Shown: positions 26,287-33,994 of the stretch, one piece after another
Numbering within the stretch: the first letter of the stretch is position 1
Layout: every line of letters begins with the position of its first letter
Position numbers and translations under genes: made by a program
The notes under the pieces: model-generated
Told to the model about the DNA's origin: nothing
Databases searched by the model: none
The model's input: the letters and a program-made list of their open reading frames with translations, nothing else
Assembly: GCA_963781065.1 (NCBI GenBank)
Contig: CAWAET010000017.1
Coordinates: 62,001 to 126,000 of the forward strand
Length of the DNA stretch: 64,000 bases
Reading direction: 5' to 3'
Source: CALZJC01 sp963781065
GTDB taxonomy: Bacteria > Acidobacteriota > Thermoanaerobaculia > Multivoradales > JAHEKO01

Positions 26287-27993
26287 TTGGAGCTCGAAGA
26301 AATCACCCGCTACTCGCGCGGCGACGCGCCGGCCGACCTGCTGATCGACAACGCCCGCGTGGTCGACGTCTTTGGCGGCGAGATCATCGAAACCGCCGTG
26401 GCGGTGGTGCGCTCGCGCATCGTCGGACTGGGCGACTACGAGGCCCGCGAGCGACTCGACCTCGAGGGCGCCTACCTCGCCCCCGGCTTCATCGACGCCC
26501 ACGTCCACGTCGAGTCCAGCTTGGTGACGCCGGCCGAGTTCGCCCGCGCGGTAGTGCCGCGAGGCACCACCACGGTGGTCACCGACCCCCACGAGATCGC
26601 CAACGTGCTCGGCCTCGACGGCATCCGCTTCATGTTCGAGTCGGCCAAGGGCGGACCGCTGAGCATGTTCGTGATGGCCTCGTCCTGCGTTCCGGCAACG
26701 GCGATGGAGACCAACGGCGCGGTCCTGCACAGCTACGACCTGGCCTCGTTCAAGACCGACCCCTGGGTGCTCGGGCTGGCCGAAGTGATGAACTTCCCCG
26801 GCGTCGTCCAGGGCGACCCGGATGTCCTGGCCAAGATCCGCGAGTTCGGGGACCTGGTGCTCGACGGTCACTGCCCGGGCCTGACCGGCAGGGAGCTGAT
26901 GGCCTACGCCGCCGCCGGCATCGGCTCCGACCACGAGTGCACCACGGTCGAGGAGGCGCGCGAGAAGCTGCGGCTGGGCATGACCATCTTCATCCGCGAA
27001 GCGACCAACGCGCGCAACCTCAAGACCCTGCTGCCCCTGGTGACCGCCGCCAACCAGCACCGCATCTGCCTCTGCACCGACGATCGCCAGCCCGCCGACC
27101 TGCTCGACGAGGGGCATATCGACTTCATGGTGAGGACGGCGATCGCCGAGGGCATCGACCCGATGACCGCCATCCGCATGGCCACCTGCAACCCGGCCGG
27201 CTACTTCCGGCTGCACGATCGGGGCGCCATCACCCCCGGGCGCCGCGCCGACTTCATCGTCTTCGCGGATCTCGAGGCGCCGGCTCCGCACCTGGTCTTC
27301 CGCGGCGGCCGGATCCTCGCCCGCGACGGCCGGATGACCGCCCCGCGGGTCGACCGCCGGCCCTATCCGCTGCGCAGCACGATGAACGTCGACTGGGAGA
27401 ACATCGATCTCACCGTGCCCGCCCAGGGCGCCAGGATGCGGGTCATCGGCGCCGTCGCCGACCAGCTGGTCACCGAGAGCCTGGTCGACGAGCCCACCGT
27501 CGTCGACGGCCTGGCGGTAGCGGATCCCGCGCGCGATCTGCTCAAGATGGCGGTCATCGAGCGCCACCGCTCATCCGGCGCCGTGGGCCTCGGATTCGTC
27601 CGCGGCATCGGCCTCGAGCGCGGCGCCCTGGCCTCGTCGATCGCCCACGACCACCACAACCTGGTGGTGGTCGGCGCCGACGACACCTCGATGCTGACCG
27701 CCGCCCGGCGCGTCGCCGCCGTGGGCGGCGGCATGGTGGTGGCCGACGGCACGGAGGTCCTGGCTGAGGTGTCCCTGCCCCTCGCCGGCCTGATGAGCGA
27801 CCGGCCGATCGGCGAGGTGCGCCAGGATCTCGACCGCGCCCTGGAGGCCGCCCGCCAGCTGGGCAGCCGGCTGCACGACCCCTTCATGGCGATGAGCTTC
27901 CTCGGCCTCGAGGTGATCCCCAGCCTCAAGCTGACCGACCAGGGCCTGGTGGACGTCGACCGCTTCGAGCTCGTGCCGCTCTGGCTCGGCTGA
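26287..27993 (+). CDS. ade: adenine deaminase
   Basis: A 568-residue amidohydrolase-superfamily enzyme of the AdeC/COG1001 class, which converts adenine to hypoxanthine and ammonia in purine salvage. Metal-ligand motif GFIDAHVHVESSLV, then GTTTVVTDPHEIANVLG, GHCPGLTG, GIGSDHECTTVEEA and LCTDDRQPADL are all present; the C-terminal adenine-deaminase domain includes GLGFVRGIGLERGALASSIAHDHHN. Start is TTG at 26287 with GGGAGGAAT at good distance. Length and motifs are complete. Confidence 0.93.
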   Translation: MELEEITRYSRGDAPADLLIDNARVVDVFGGEIIETAVAVVRSRIVGLGDYEARERLDLEGAYLAPGFIDAHVHVESSLVTPAEFARAVVPRGTTTVVTDPHEIANVLGLDGIRFMFESAKGGPLSMFVMASSCVPATAMETNGAVLHSYDLASFKTDPWVLGLAEVMNFPGVVQGDPDVLAKIREFGDLVLDGHCPGLTGRELMAYAAAGIGSDHECTTVEEAREKLRLGMTIFIREATNARNLKTLLPLVTAANQHRICLCTDDRQPADLLDEGHIDFMVRTAIAEGIDPMTAIRMATCNPAGYFRLHDRGAITPGRRADFIVFADLEAPAPHLVFRGGRILARDGRMTAPRVDRRPYPLRSTMNVDWENIDLTVPAQGARMRVIGAVADQLVTESLVDEPTVVDGLAVADPARDLLKMAVIERHRSSGAVGLGFVRGIGLERGALASSIAHDHHNLVVVGADDTSMLTAARRVAAVGGGMVVADGTEVLAEVSLPLAGLMSDRPIGEVRQDLDRALEAARQLGSRLHDPFMAMSFLGLEVIPSLKLTDQGLVDVDRFELVPLWLG

Positions 27994-28003
27994 CTGCCCG
28001 TCC

Positions 28004-28252
28004 CTACTGCTCGAAGCAGTAGAGCCGGAAGCTGTTGTTGCAGCCGGTGTTGCTGGTCATCGTCCACTGCGAGTTGCTCGCGGTGGAGGTGCCCGCCAGG
28101 CCGGCCGCGGAAGCCCGCGACTGGCACTTGGCGTGGGCCCCCGAGATGCTGCCCAGGCTGCCGTTGTAGGTCGTGCTGGTGGCGAAGACTTTCTTGCCGG
28201 CCGGCGCCACCGAGTCTCCGGCCCGGCCACCTGGCGATAGACTGCATCGCAT
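28004..28252 (-). pseudogene. internally deleted DUF1554 (lectin-like) remnant
   Basis: The fragment joins the characteristic beginning of a DUF1554/collagen-like lectin domain (KKVFATSTTYNGSLGSISGAHAKCQSRA) to its characteristic end (SQWTMTSNTGCNNSFRLYCFEQ). The roughly 100-residue middle with its WLSD and GRAD motifs is missing. The upstream residues to 28252 run antisense into the start of the KAS III gene and are not part of it. This looks like a gene reduced by an internal deletion. Part of it overlaps the promoter region of the next gene. Confidence 0.6.
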
Positions 28253-29237
28253 GACCGGACAGACAATCGGCCTGCTCGGCCTCGGCGCCTATGTGCCGGA
28301 ACGAGTGATGACCAACGACGAGTGGACCCAGTGGGTCGACACCTCCGACGAGTGGATCACGGAGCGCACCGGCATCAAGACCCGCCGGGTCGCCGCCGAG
28401 GACGAGTCGACGGCCGACTTCGGGATCGCCGCGGCGCGGGTCGCCCTGGCCGATGCCGGCCTCGAGCCGACGGACATCGACGAGATCATCGTCGCCACCG
28501 ACACCCCGGAGGTCTACTCGCCAGACACCGCGGCCTACGTTCAGGTCGGCCTGGGGGCGCGCGAAGTGCGGGCCTACGACCTGGCCGGCAGCGGCTGCGC
28601 CGGCTGGCTCCTGGGTCTCGAGCTGGCCCGCGACCGGGCCGCCGGCGGCCGCAAGATCCTGGTGGTCGCGGTGGAGCTGATCACCCGGTTGATGAACTGG
28701 CGAGACCGCAACACCTGTGTGCTGTTCGGTGACGCCGCCGGCGCCGCCGTCGTCGGACACGGCGCGGGGGCGATCGAGATCGTCGGCTCGACCGCCGGCA
28801 CCGACGGCAGCAAGGCGGGCATTCTGGGCCGCGAGGTCGGCGGCACTCGGCGCCCGTTCACGCTCGAGCGGGCCCAGCGCGGCGAGCACCTGGAAGTCAT
28901 CATGAAGGGCCGCGAGGTGTACAAGGAGGCGGTGCACCGGATGACGGCGGCGGCGAAACAGGTACTCGAGACGAGCGGCGTCAGCGCCGCCGACCTGGCG
29001 CTGGTGGTGCCCCACCAGGCCAACCTGCGCATCATCAACTCGGTGCGCAAGGCCCTCCATCTGCCCGAGGAGAAGTTCTACGTCAACGTCCGGGAGTACG
29101 GCAACACGGGCTCGGCCTCGGTGCCGCTGGCGTTGTGGGAGGCGAGGAACAAGGGCTTGTGCAAACCGGGCGACCTGGTGCTCCTGACGGCCTTCGGCGC
29201 CGGCTTCCACTGGGCCGCGATGTTGCTGCGGATGTAG
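28251..29237 (+). CDS. beta-ketoacyl-ACP synthase III (FabH-like)
   Basis: A 328-residue thiolase-fold condensing enzyme. The active-site triad is visible: Cys in GSGCAGWLLG, His in VPHQANLRI and Asn in GNTGSASVPL. The N-terminal GLGAYVPERVMTN and ERTGIKTRRVA are typical. It condenses an acyl-CoA starter with malonyl-ACP to begin fatty-acid synthesis, or acts in secondary metabolism. There are no other fab genes nearby, so symbol assignment is withheld. A PilZ and a SixA gene follow on the same strand. The ribosome binding site is weak. Confidence 0.88.
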   Translation: MTGQTIGLLGLGAYVPERVMTNDEWTQWVDTSDEWITERTGIKTRRVAAEDESTADFGIAAARVALADAGLEPTDIDEIIVATDTPEVYSPDTAAYVQVGLGAREVRAYDLAGSGCAGWLLGLELARDRAAGGRKILVVAVELITRLMNWRDRNTCVLFGDAAGAAVVGHGAGAIEIVGSTAGTDGSKAGILGREVGGTRRPFTLERAQRGEHLEVIMKGREVYKEAVHRMTAAAKQVLETSGVSAADLALVVPHQANLRIINSVRKALHLPEEKFYVNVREYGNTGSASVPLALWEARNKGLCKPGDLVLLTAFGAGFHWAAMLLRM

Positions 29238-29318
29238 GACCGTACGACACCCGGTCGCCACATCCGGTCGTTATACTCACCGACCTCGCCGCCCTCGCCG
29301 CCGGCAGGGGCCCCTCCA

Positions 29319-29660
29319 ATGACCGAGCACAGATCTTCGAGCACCATGACAGAGGCAGCCCCTCCCGCCGCGACCCGGAGGCCGGAGCGCCGCCGCTACC
29401 CGCGGCGCGGCATCCGCGACATGCCGCTGGTGCAGCCGGTCCTCGGCGAGGTCGTCGACATGTCGGCCGGCGGCGTCGCCGTGCTCACCTGGGACGCGCT
29501 GCCGGTGCACAAGGAGCTCTTCCTCTCCTTCGGCCCGCCCGGACAGCGGGTCCGCGTGCGTGCCCGGGTGATGTGGTGCCGGCTGCGCGCCACCGAGCCC
29601 GGGGTCGACTGGACCCCCAAGTACCGGGCGGGAATCGAGTTCCTGGAGTTCCCCGCGTGA
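29319..29660 (+). CDS. PilZ domain protein
   Basis: A 113-residue protein with N-terminal RRPERRRYPRRGIRDMPL (arginine-rich, RxxxR-like), VVDMSAGGVAVLT (DxSAGG motif intact) and a C-terminal beta segment VRARVMWCRLR...YRAGIEFLEF. The arginine and DxSxxG elements indicate likely c-di-GMP binding. An alternative ATG at 29346 would remove nine residues. It lies between a KAS III and a SixA gene in the same orientation. Confidence 0.85.
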   Translation: MTEHRSSSTMTEAAPPAATRRPERRRYPRRGIRDMPLVQPVLGEVVDMSAGGVAVLTWDALPVHKELFLSFGPPGQRVRVRARVMWCRLRATEPGVDWTPKYRAGIEFLEFPA

Positions 29661-29682
29661 GCGCCGCCGGCTGGGGAGCCGG

Positions 29683-30168
29683 GTGAAGACCCTCCTGGTC
29701 CTGCGTCACGGCAAGTCGAGCTGGGCCGACCCCGAGCTCGACGACCACGACCGGCCGCTCAAGAAGCGCGGCCGGCGCGGCGCCGTGAGCATCGGTGAGC
29801 AGCTGCGAGACGCGGGCCTGGCGCCCGATCTGGTGCTCAGCTCGACGGCCAGTCGGGCCGAGGCCACCGCCCGCGGGTGTCTCGCGGCAAGCGGCGCGGC
29901 AGCCCGGCTGGAGCCCACCCGGACGCTCTACGGCAGCGGCGCCGGGCGGCACATCGAGGAGATCGGCCGCCGAGCCCGGGACAAAGACGACATCGTCATG
30001 ATCGTCGGCCACAACCCCGACCTCGAGGATCTGGTGAATCTGCTCGCCGGTGAGCCGGTGATCCTCAAGACCGCCTATCTCGCCGTCATCGTCCTCGACA
30101 TCGCGAGCTGGGCCGACCTCGCCCGGGCGCGAGGCCGGCTCGACCGCCTGCTGCGGCCGCAGGTCTAG
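29683..30168 (+). CDS. sixA: phosphohistidine phosphatase SixA
   Basis: A 161-residue histidine-phosphatase-superfamily protein. The nucleophile motif is RHGKSSWAD (RHG), followed by DRPLKKRGRRGA, LSSTASRAEATA and the second catalytic His in MIVGHNPDLEDLV. SixA enzymes dephosphorylate phosphohistidine in phosphotransfer proteins such as HPt domains or PTS components. Start is GTG at 29683, preceded by GGGAGCCGG. An HPt-containing CheA is encoded 10 kb away, but no direct link can be shown. Confidence 0.88.
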   Translation: MKTLLVLRHGKSSWADPELDDHDRPLKKRGRRGAVSIGEQLRDAGLAPDLVLSSTASRAEATARGCLAASGAAARLEPTRTLYGSGAGRHIEEIGRRARDKDDIVMIVGHNPDLEDLVNLLAGEPVILKTAYLAVIVLDIASWADLARARGRLDRLLRPQV

Positions 30169-30174
30169 CCTCCC

Positions 30175-31068
30175 CTACTTCTTCTTCAGCACGATGTTGC
30201 CGCTGAAGGTCTCGAGCGACACCTCGGCGCCGCCCGAGCCGGTGGTGAACTCGGCGGTCAGGCCGGGCTCGTAGCGGTCAGAGCGCCGGGCCGGCGGCCC
30301 GAAGTCGCTGTCGATCCCGCCGCTGAAGCTGCTGAGCTCGAAGCTGGCGCTGACATCGGCCGGCAACAGCACCTCGACGTTGCCGCTGTGCGATTCGATC
30401 TCCAGGCTACCGCCGGTGCGGGGTTGGCCGTGAAAGCGGACGTCACCGGAGACGCTCTCGATCTCCACGTCGCCCACTGTCCCGGCATCGATCTCGATGT
30501 CGCCGCTGACGGTGCTCGCCTCGATGTCGCCGGAGACCCCGGCGAGCATCACCTTGCCGCTGACCGACTCCGCCGAGATGGAGCCGCTGCCGCCGGTGAC
30601 GGACACCATGCCGCTGACCGACTCGACCTCGATCTCGCTGCCGGCCCCCGCCGCGGACACCGCGCCGCTCACCGAGGCGGCCTCGATCTCGCCGTTGACG
30701 CCGCGGATCTCGACCGAGGAGCTCACCGCCTCGATCTCCAGCGCGGCGCCCCGCGGCACCTGCACCTCGAGGTCGGCGGCGATCTCGAGGCTCCGCCGTC
30801 GGCCTTTGCCGTCGGGCACGACCACCTCGATCGAAAGATCCCGGGCATCGCCACGGATGTCGAGCTCCTCGACGTCGTCGCCCATGGTGCCGGTCACCCG
30901 CACCTCGGTGCCGTCGGTACCGACGATCGTCAGCGACCCGGCGACCGTCTCGATCGAGATCTTGGCGTCGGCCGCCACCGACCGGGTGGCGTTGACCTGC
31001 TGTTCGGCTGGCGCCGCGGCCGCGGCCGCTACGAGGATCACCAAGGACCAGAGAATCATCTTGCGCAT
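30175..31068 (-). CDS. secreted DUF4097 beta-helix-like protein
   Basis: A 297-residue exported protein: signal peptide (MRKMILWSLVILVAAAAAAPA) followed by repeated short beta units with the pattern xxVSGxVxxxG, such as IEVESVSGMVSVTGGSGSIS, AESVSGKVMLAGVSGDIE and IEIDAGTVGDVEIESVSGDV. This is DUF4097, a presumed right-handed beta-helix of unknown role. The start at 31066-31068 is preferred over the ATG three codons earlier because GGGAGA lies 8 nt before it. It is the last gene after the ECF sigma and putative anti-sigma genes, which probably control it. Confidence 0.85.
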   Translation of the reverse strand: MRKMILWSLVILVAAAAAAPAEQQVNATRSVAADAKISIETVAGSLTIVGTDGTEVRVTGTMGDDVEELDIRGDARDLSIEVVVPDGKGRRRSLEIAADLEVQVPRGAALEIEAVSSSVEIRGVNGEIEAASVSGAVSAAGAGSEIEVESVSGMVSVTGGSGSISAESVSGKVMLAGVSGDIEASTVSGDIEIDAGTVGDVEIESVSGDVRFHGQPRTGGSLEIESHSGNVEVLLPADVSASFELSSFSGGIDSDFGPPARRSDRYEPGLTAEFTTGSGGAEVSLETFSGNIVLKKK

Positions 31069-31109
31069 CGTTTCCATCTCCCTGTTTCAAGTCGTCTCGG
31101 AACTACCGA

Positions 31110-31637
31110 TCAAACATGGGCCAGCCGCGAGGCCCAGGCGGACTCCCGCCGATAGGCCGCCGCCAGCGCCAGCCGCAGGCGCCGATCGCCGGGGCTGGCT
31201 TCGAGCGCCGCGGCGATCTCGGCCGTCGCCGACTCGAGATCCGCCAGCCCCTTCGCCAGGGCGGCCGCGCCCGCCGCGTCGAGCCGGCCGCCGCGCCGCG
31301 CGATCACGGTAGCCAGGTCGCGGTGTGCGTGCAGTACGCCGTCCAGCTGCCGCATCCGCGACGCGGCCAACTCGGGGGCCGCCGCCACCGCCGCCGTGAC
31401 GCCCGGTCGAAGGGGCAGGGCCGTCGGACCCAGGATAACCGCCGCCAGCAGCCCGCCGGCAGTCACGATGACCGCGGCCGCCAGGCGCCACCAACCGCCG
31501 CCGGCCGCCGCCTCGGGGCGCCGCTCCAGCCGCCCGGCGATTCCGGGCCACAGGTCGCGCCGCGGGCGGAGCTCTCGCGGCAGCTCACCGAGCGCGCTGC
31601 TCAGCCTCGCCCCATCCAGCTCTTTCGGGTGGCTCAT
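31110..31637 (-). CDS. putative membrane-anchored anti-sigma factor
   Basis: A 175-residue protein with an N-terminal cytosolic part (ARLSSALGELPRELRPRRDLWPGIAGRL), one membrane helix (about 55-77, WWRLAAAVIVTAGGLLAAVIL) and a helical exported C-terminus rich in Ala, Leu and Arg. No HxxxCxxC zinc motif is present. The role is inferred from position: its ATG overlaps the stop of an ECF sigma gene (ATGA). The PRELRPRRDLWPGI segment is typical of putative anti-sigma proteins beside such sigma factors. Confidence 0.65.
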   Translation of the reverse strand: MSHPKELDGARLSSALGELPRELRPRRDLWPGIAGRLERRPEAAAGGGWWRLAAAVIVTAGGLLAAVILGPTALPLRPGVTAAVAAAPELAASRMRQLDGVLHAHRDLATVIARRGGRLDAAGAAALAKGLADLESATAEIAAALEASPGDRRLRLALAAAYRRESAWASRLAHV

Positions 31638-32173
31638 CTGTTCAACTCCTCCCTCAGTCGGCGGCGCGCCCGGTGCAGATGGGCCTTGCAGGCGCCCACC
31701 GACAGCTCGAGCAGTTGGGCGATCTCGCGATGCTTGTAGCCCTCGACGTCGTGCAGCACGAAGACCGTCCGCGCTCGCGGCGGCAGCTGAGCGATGCCCC
31801 GTTCCAGGTCCAGAGCCCCCGCAGGGTCGGCCGTCGAAGCCGTCGGCGGGCACGCCGGCTGCTCGTCGGTGAAGCGCTCGTGCCAGCGGCGGCGGGCGCG
31901 CAGAGCATCGAGCGCCACATTGACCGCCAGCCGGTGCAGCCAGGTGCCAAAAGCGCTCGTGCCACGGAACGAGGACAGCCTGCGCCAGGCGCGAACAAAG
32001 GACTCCTGGGTCAACTCCTCGGCCAGGCCGGGGTCCGCCACCATCCGCACGGTGACGGCATAGACCCGGCCGACGTGGGCCCGGTAGAGATCCTCGAACG
32101 CCTCGATCTCGCCACCCCGGGCGCGCCGCACCAGATCGGCTTCGCTGTCGGGCGACCCGGCCATCATCGGCAT
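31634..32173 (-). CDS. ECF-type RNA polymerase sigma factor
   Basis: Sigma-70 region 2 (FEDLYRAHVGRVYAVTVRMV, AEELTQESFVRAWRRLSSFRG, FGTWLHRLAVNVALD) and region 4 (LPPRARTVFVLHDVEGYKHREIAQLLELSVGACKAHLHRARRRL) are complete. I place the start at ATG 32171-32173, about 10 residues before the conserved EADLVRRARGG. Other ATGs lie at 32167 and 32164, and a GTG 17 codons upstream; none has a clear ribosome binding site. It heads a three-gene operon with a putative anti-sigma and a DUF4097 protein. Confidence 0.85.
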   Translation of the reverse strand: MPMMAGSPDSEADLVRRARGGEIEAFEDLYRAHVGRVYAVTVRMVADPGLAEELTQESFVRAWRRLSSFRGTSAFGTWLHRLAVNVALDALRARRRWHERFTDEQPACPPTASTADPAGALDLERGIAQLPPRARTVFVLHDVEGYKHREIAQLLELSVGACKAHLHRARRRLREELNR

Positions 32174-32287
32174 CCGCGCCGTCAACCCGCCGGTGGCGAT
32201 GGCGTAGCTCGCTCTCACGCCCACTTGGACGGCAGTGACGGAGAAAGAGTTTACCCAGCCGTCAGGCGGCGGCGGGCGGGGCGACCC

Positions 32288-32306
32288 GGAGGCGAAGCCC
32301 GGCCCC
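32288..32306 (+). repeat. copy of the GGAGGCGWAGCCCG intergenic repeat
   Basis: GGAGGCGAAGCCCGGCCCC is preceded by GCGACCC. The same word with one change occurs at 36371-36390, and the GCGACCCGGAGGCGTAGCCCG form recurs at 36472-36492. It lies upstream of the ECF sigma gene, beside the larger palindrome. Confidence 0.6.
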
Positions 32307-32319
32307 GGAGCGTCTACGC

Positions 32320-32500
32320 TAGCCTGGGTTATTCACCACGGCGCGAAGCGAAAGTGCGAAATGTCTGTCAGATCGGGCCGAACCGCAGTGACGAGGGACG
32401 CAGGCGTACTTGCAGTACGTCGAGGACTGAGGAGCGAGGACGGCCCGAGATGGCGGGCAGTTCGCGCTTGCAGCCGTGGCGTGGTGAATAATCCAGGCTA
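32320..32500. repeat. 181-bp palindromic element with TAGCCTGG...CCAGGCTA ends
   Basis: The left end TAGCCTGGGTTATTCACCAC and the reverse complement of the right end TAGCCTGGATTATTCACCAC differ by one base. Weaker inverted similarity continues inward (GCGCGAAGCGAAAGTGCGAA versus a GCTGCAAGCGCGAA arm). An inner palindromic TACTTGCAGTACG segment is also present. It fills the gap between the divergent ECF sigma and fetA genes and has no coding potential I can support. The size and precise ends suggest a non-autonomous mobile element. Confidence 0.75.
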
Positions 32501-32516
32501 GGCTCGGCCGGTCATC

Positions 32517-33191
32517 ATGCTCGAAGCGCGATCCATCGTCCGCCGCGCCGGCGATCACTGGCTGCTGCGCGATCTCGACCTGGTGGTTTCCGGCGGCGAC
32601 CGGATCGCCCTGTCGGGTCCCTCGGGCGCCGGCAAGACCGTCCTGCTGCGCGCGTTGGCGCTGCTCGACCCGCTCGACGGCGGCGAGATCCGGCTCGGCG
32701 GCCGGCCCGTCGCGGCCGCCGAGGTGCCCGCCTTTCGCTGCCGGGTCGGCTACCTGCACCAGACCCCGGCGCTGGCCGCCGGCACCGTCGAGGCCAATCT
32801 GCGGCGGCCGTTCGCGCTCGCCGCCCACCAGGGGCAGAGCTACGACCGGGCGCGAGCCGCCGGCCTGCTGCGCCGGCTGGGCAAGGATGAGGGGTTCCTC
32901 GGCCGTCGCCGCGGCGAGCTCTCCGGCGGCGAAGCCCAGATCACCGCGCTGGTGCGGCTGCTGCAGCTCGCGCCCTCGATCCTGCTGCTCGACGAGCCCA
33001 CCGCGGCGCTCGACCCCGACTCGGCCGAGCTCGCCCGCACGCTGCTCGACGAGTGGCAGGCCGGCGACGGCGGCAGCCGCGCTTACCTCTGGGTGACCCA
33101 CGACGCCGATCTCGGCCGGCGGGTCGCCGACCGCCACCTGCGGCTCGCGGAGGGCCGGCTCGAAGATCGCCGCCGCGAGGAACCGACATGA
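32517..33191 (+). CDS. fetA: ABC transporter ATP-binding protein, FetA (YbbL) type
   Basis: A 224-residue ATPase with Walker A GPSGAGKT, Q-loop in VGYLHQTPALAAGTVEANLRRPF, signature GELSGGEAQ and Walker B SILLLDEPTAALDP, followed by WVTHDAD. Together with the next gene it matches FetAB, described as an iron exporter in E. coli that helps resist oxidative stress. The ATG begins only 16 bp after the palindromic element, so the element may carry or interrupt its promoter. Its stop overlaps the fetB ATG (ATGA). Confidence 0.85.
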   Translation: MLEARSIVRRAGDHWLLRDLDLVVSGGDRIALSGPSGAGKTVLLRALALLDPLDGGEIRLGGRPVAAAEVPAFRCRVGYLHQTPALAAGTVEANLRRPFALAAHQGQSYDRARAAGLLRRLGKDEGFLGRRRGELSGGEAQITALVRLLQLAPSILLLDEPTAALDPDSAELARTLLDEWQAGDGGSRAYLWVTHDADLGRRVADRHLRLAEGRLEDRRREEPT

Positions 33192-33994
33192 GCACTGAAT
33201 ACCTGGAGCTGTCCTACTTCCAGGTCGGCGGCGCGGCGCTGCTGATCCTGATCAACGCCGCTATCTCACTGGCACTCAGGCTCGGTCTCGAGCGCCGGCT
33301 GCTGATCGCGGCGCTGCGAACCACGGTGCAGCTGCTGCTGGTCGGGCTGGTGCTCGACTGGGTCTTCGGACTCAGCCGCTGGTACCTGGTGCTGGCGCTG
33401 ATGGTCTGGATGAGCGTCGCCGCCGGGGTGGCGGCGGTGCGCCGCACGCCGCTGCGCTACCCGGGCATCTGGGTCGACAGCATCGTCTCGGTTTGGGCCA
33501 GCTCGTGGGTGATCACGGCGGCGGCGCTGTTCGGCGTCGTCGACGTCGAGCCCTGGTTCCGGCCCCAGTACGCGATTCCCTTTCTCGGCATGATCCTGGG
33601 CAACGCGCTCAACGGCGTCTCGCTCGGGCTGGACCGGCTGGGCCAGGAGCTGCACACCCGACGGTTCGAGGTCGAGGGACTGCTGGCCCTCGGCGGCACC
33701 CGCTGGGAGGCGGCGCGCGGGCCGGTCGCCGCGGCGGTGCGCACCGGCATGATCCCGATCCTCAACTCGATGATGATCGTCGGCATCGTCAGCCTGCCCG
33801 GCATGATGACCGGTCAGCTGCTGGCCGGCGTGGCACCGGCGCAGGCGGTGCGCTACCAGGTCGTGATCATGTTCCTGATCGCTTCGGCCACCGCGCTGGG
33901 CACGCTGGGAGTGGTGCTGCTGAGCTACCGCCGGCTGTTCACACCGGCCCACCAGTTCCGGCACGGTCTGCTGGCGGACCGGACCGGCGAGTGA
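33188..33994 (+). CDS. fetB: ABC transporter permease FetB (UPF0014/YbbM)
   Basis: A 268-residue integral membrane protein with about seven helices. UPF0014 hallmarks are visible: RTTVQLLLVGLVLDWVF, MILGNALNGVSLGLDRL, FEVEGLLALGGTRWEAA, NSMMIVGIVSLPGMMTGQLL and QVVIMFLIASATALG. It pairs with FetA by 4-nt overlap. The following SGNH-TPR gene begins at its stop codon, so all three genes are probably co-transcribed. Confidence 0.9.
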   Translation: MSTEYLELSYFQVGGAALLILINAAISLALRLGLERRLLIAALRTTVQLLLVGLVLDWVFGLSRWYLVLALMVWMSVAAGVAAVRRTPLRYPGIWVDSIVSVWASSWVITAAALFGVVDVEPWFRPQYAIPFLGMILGNALNGVSLGLDRLGQELHTRRFEVEGLLALGGTRWEAARGPVAAAVRTGMIPILNSMMIVGIVSLPGMMTGQLLAGVAPAQAVRYQVVIMFLIASATALGTLGVVLLSYRRLFTPAHQFRHGLLADRTGE

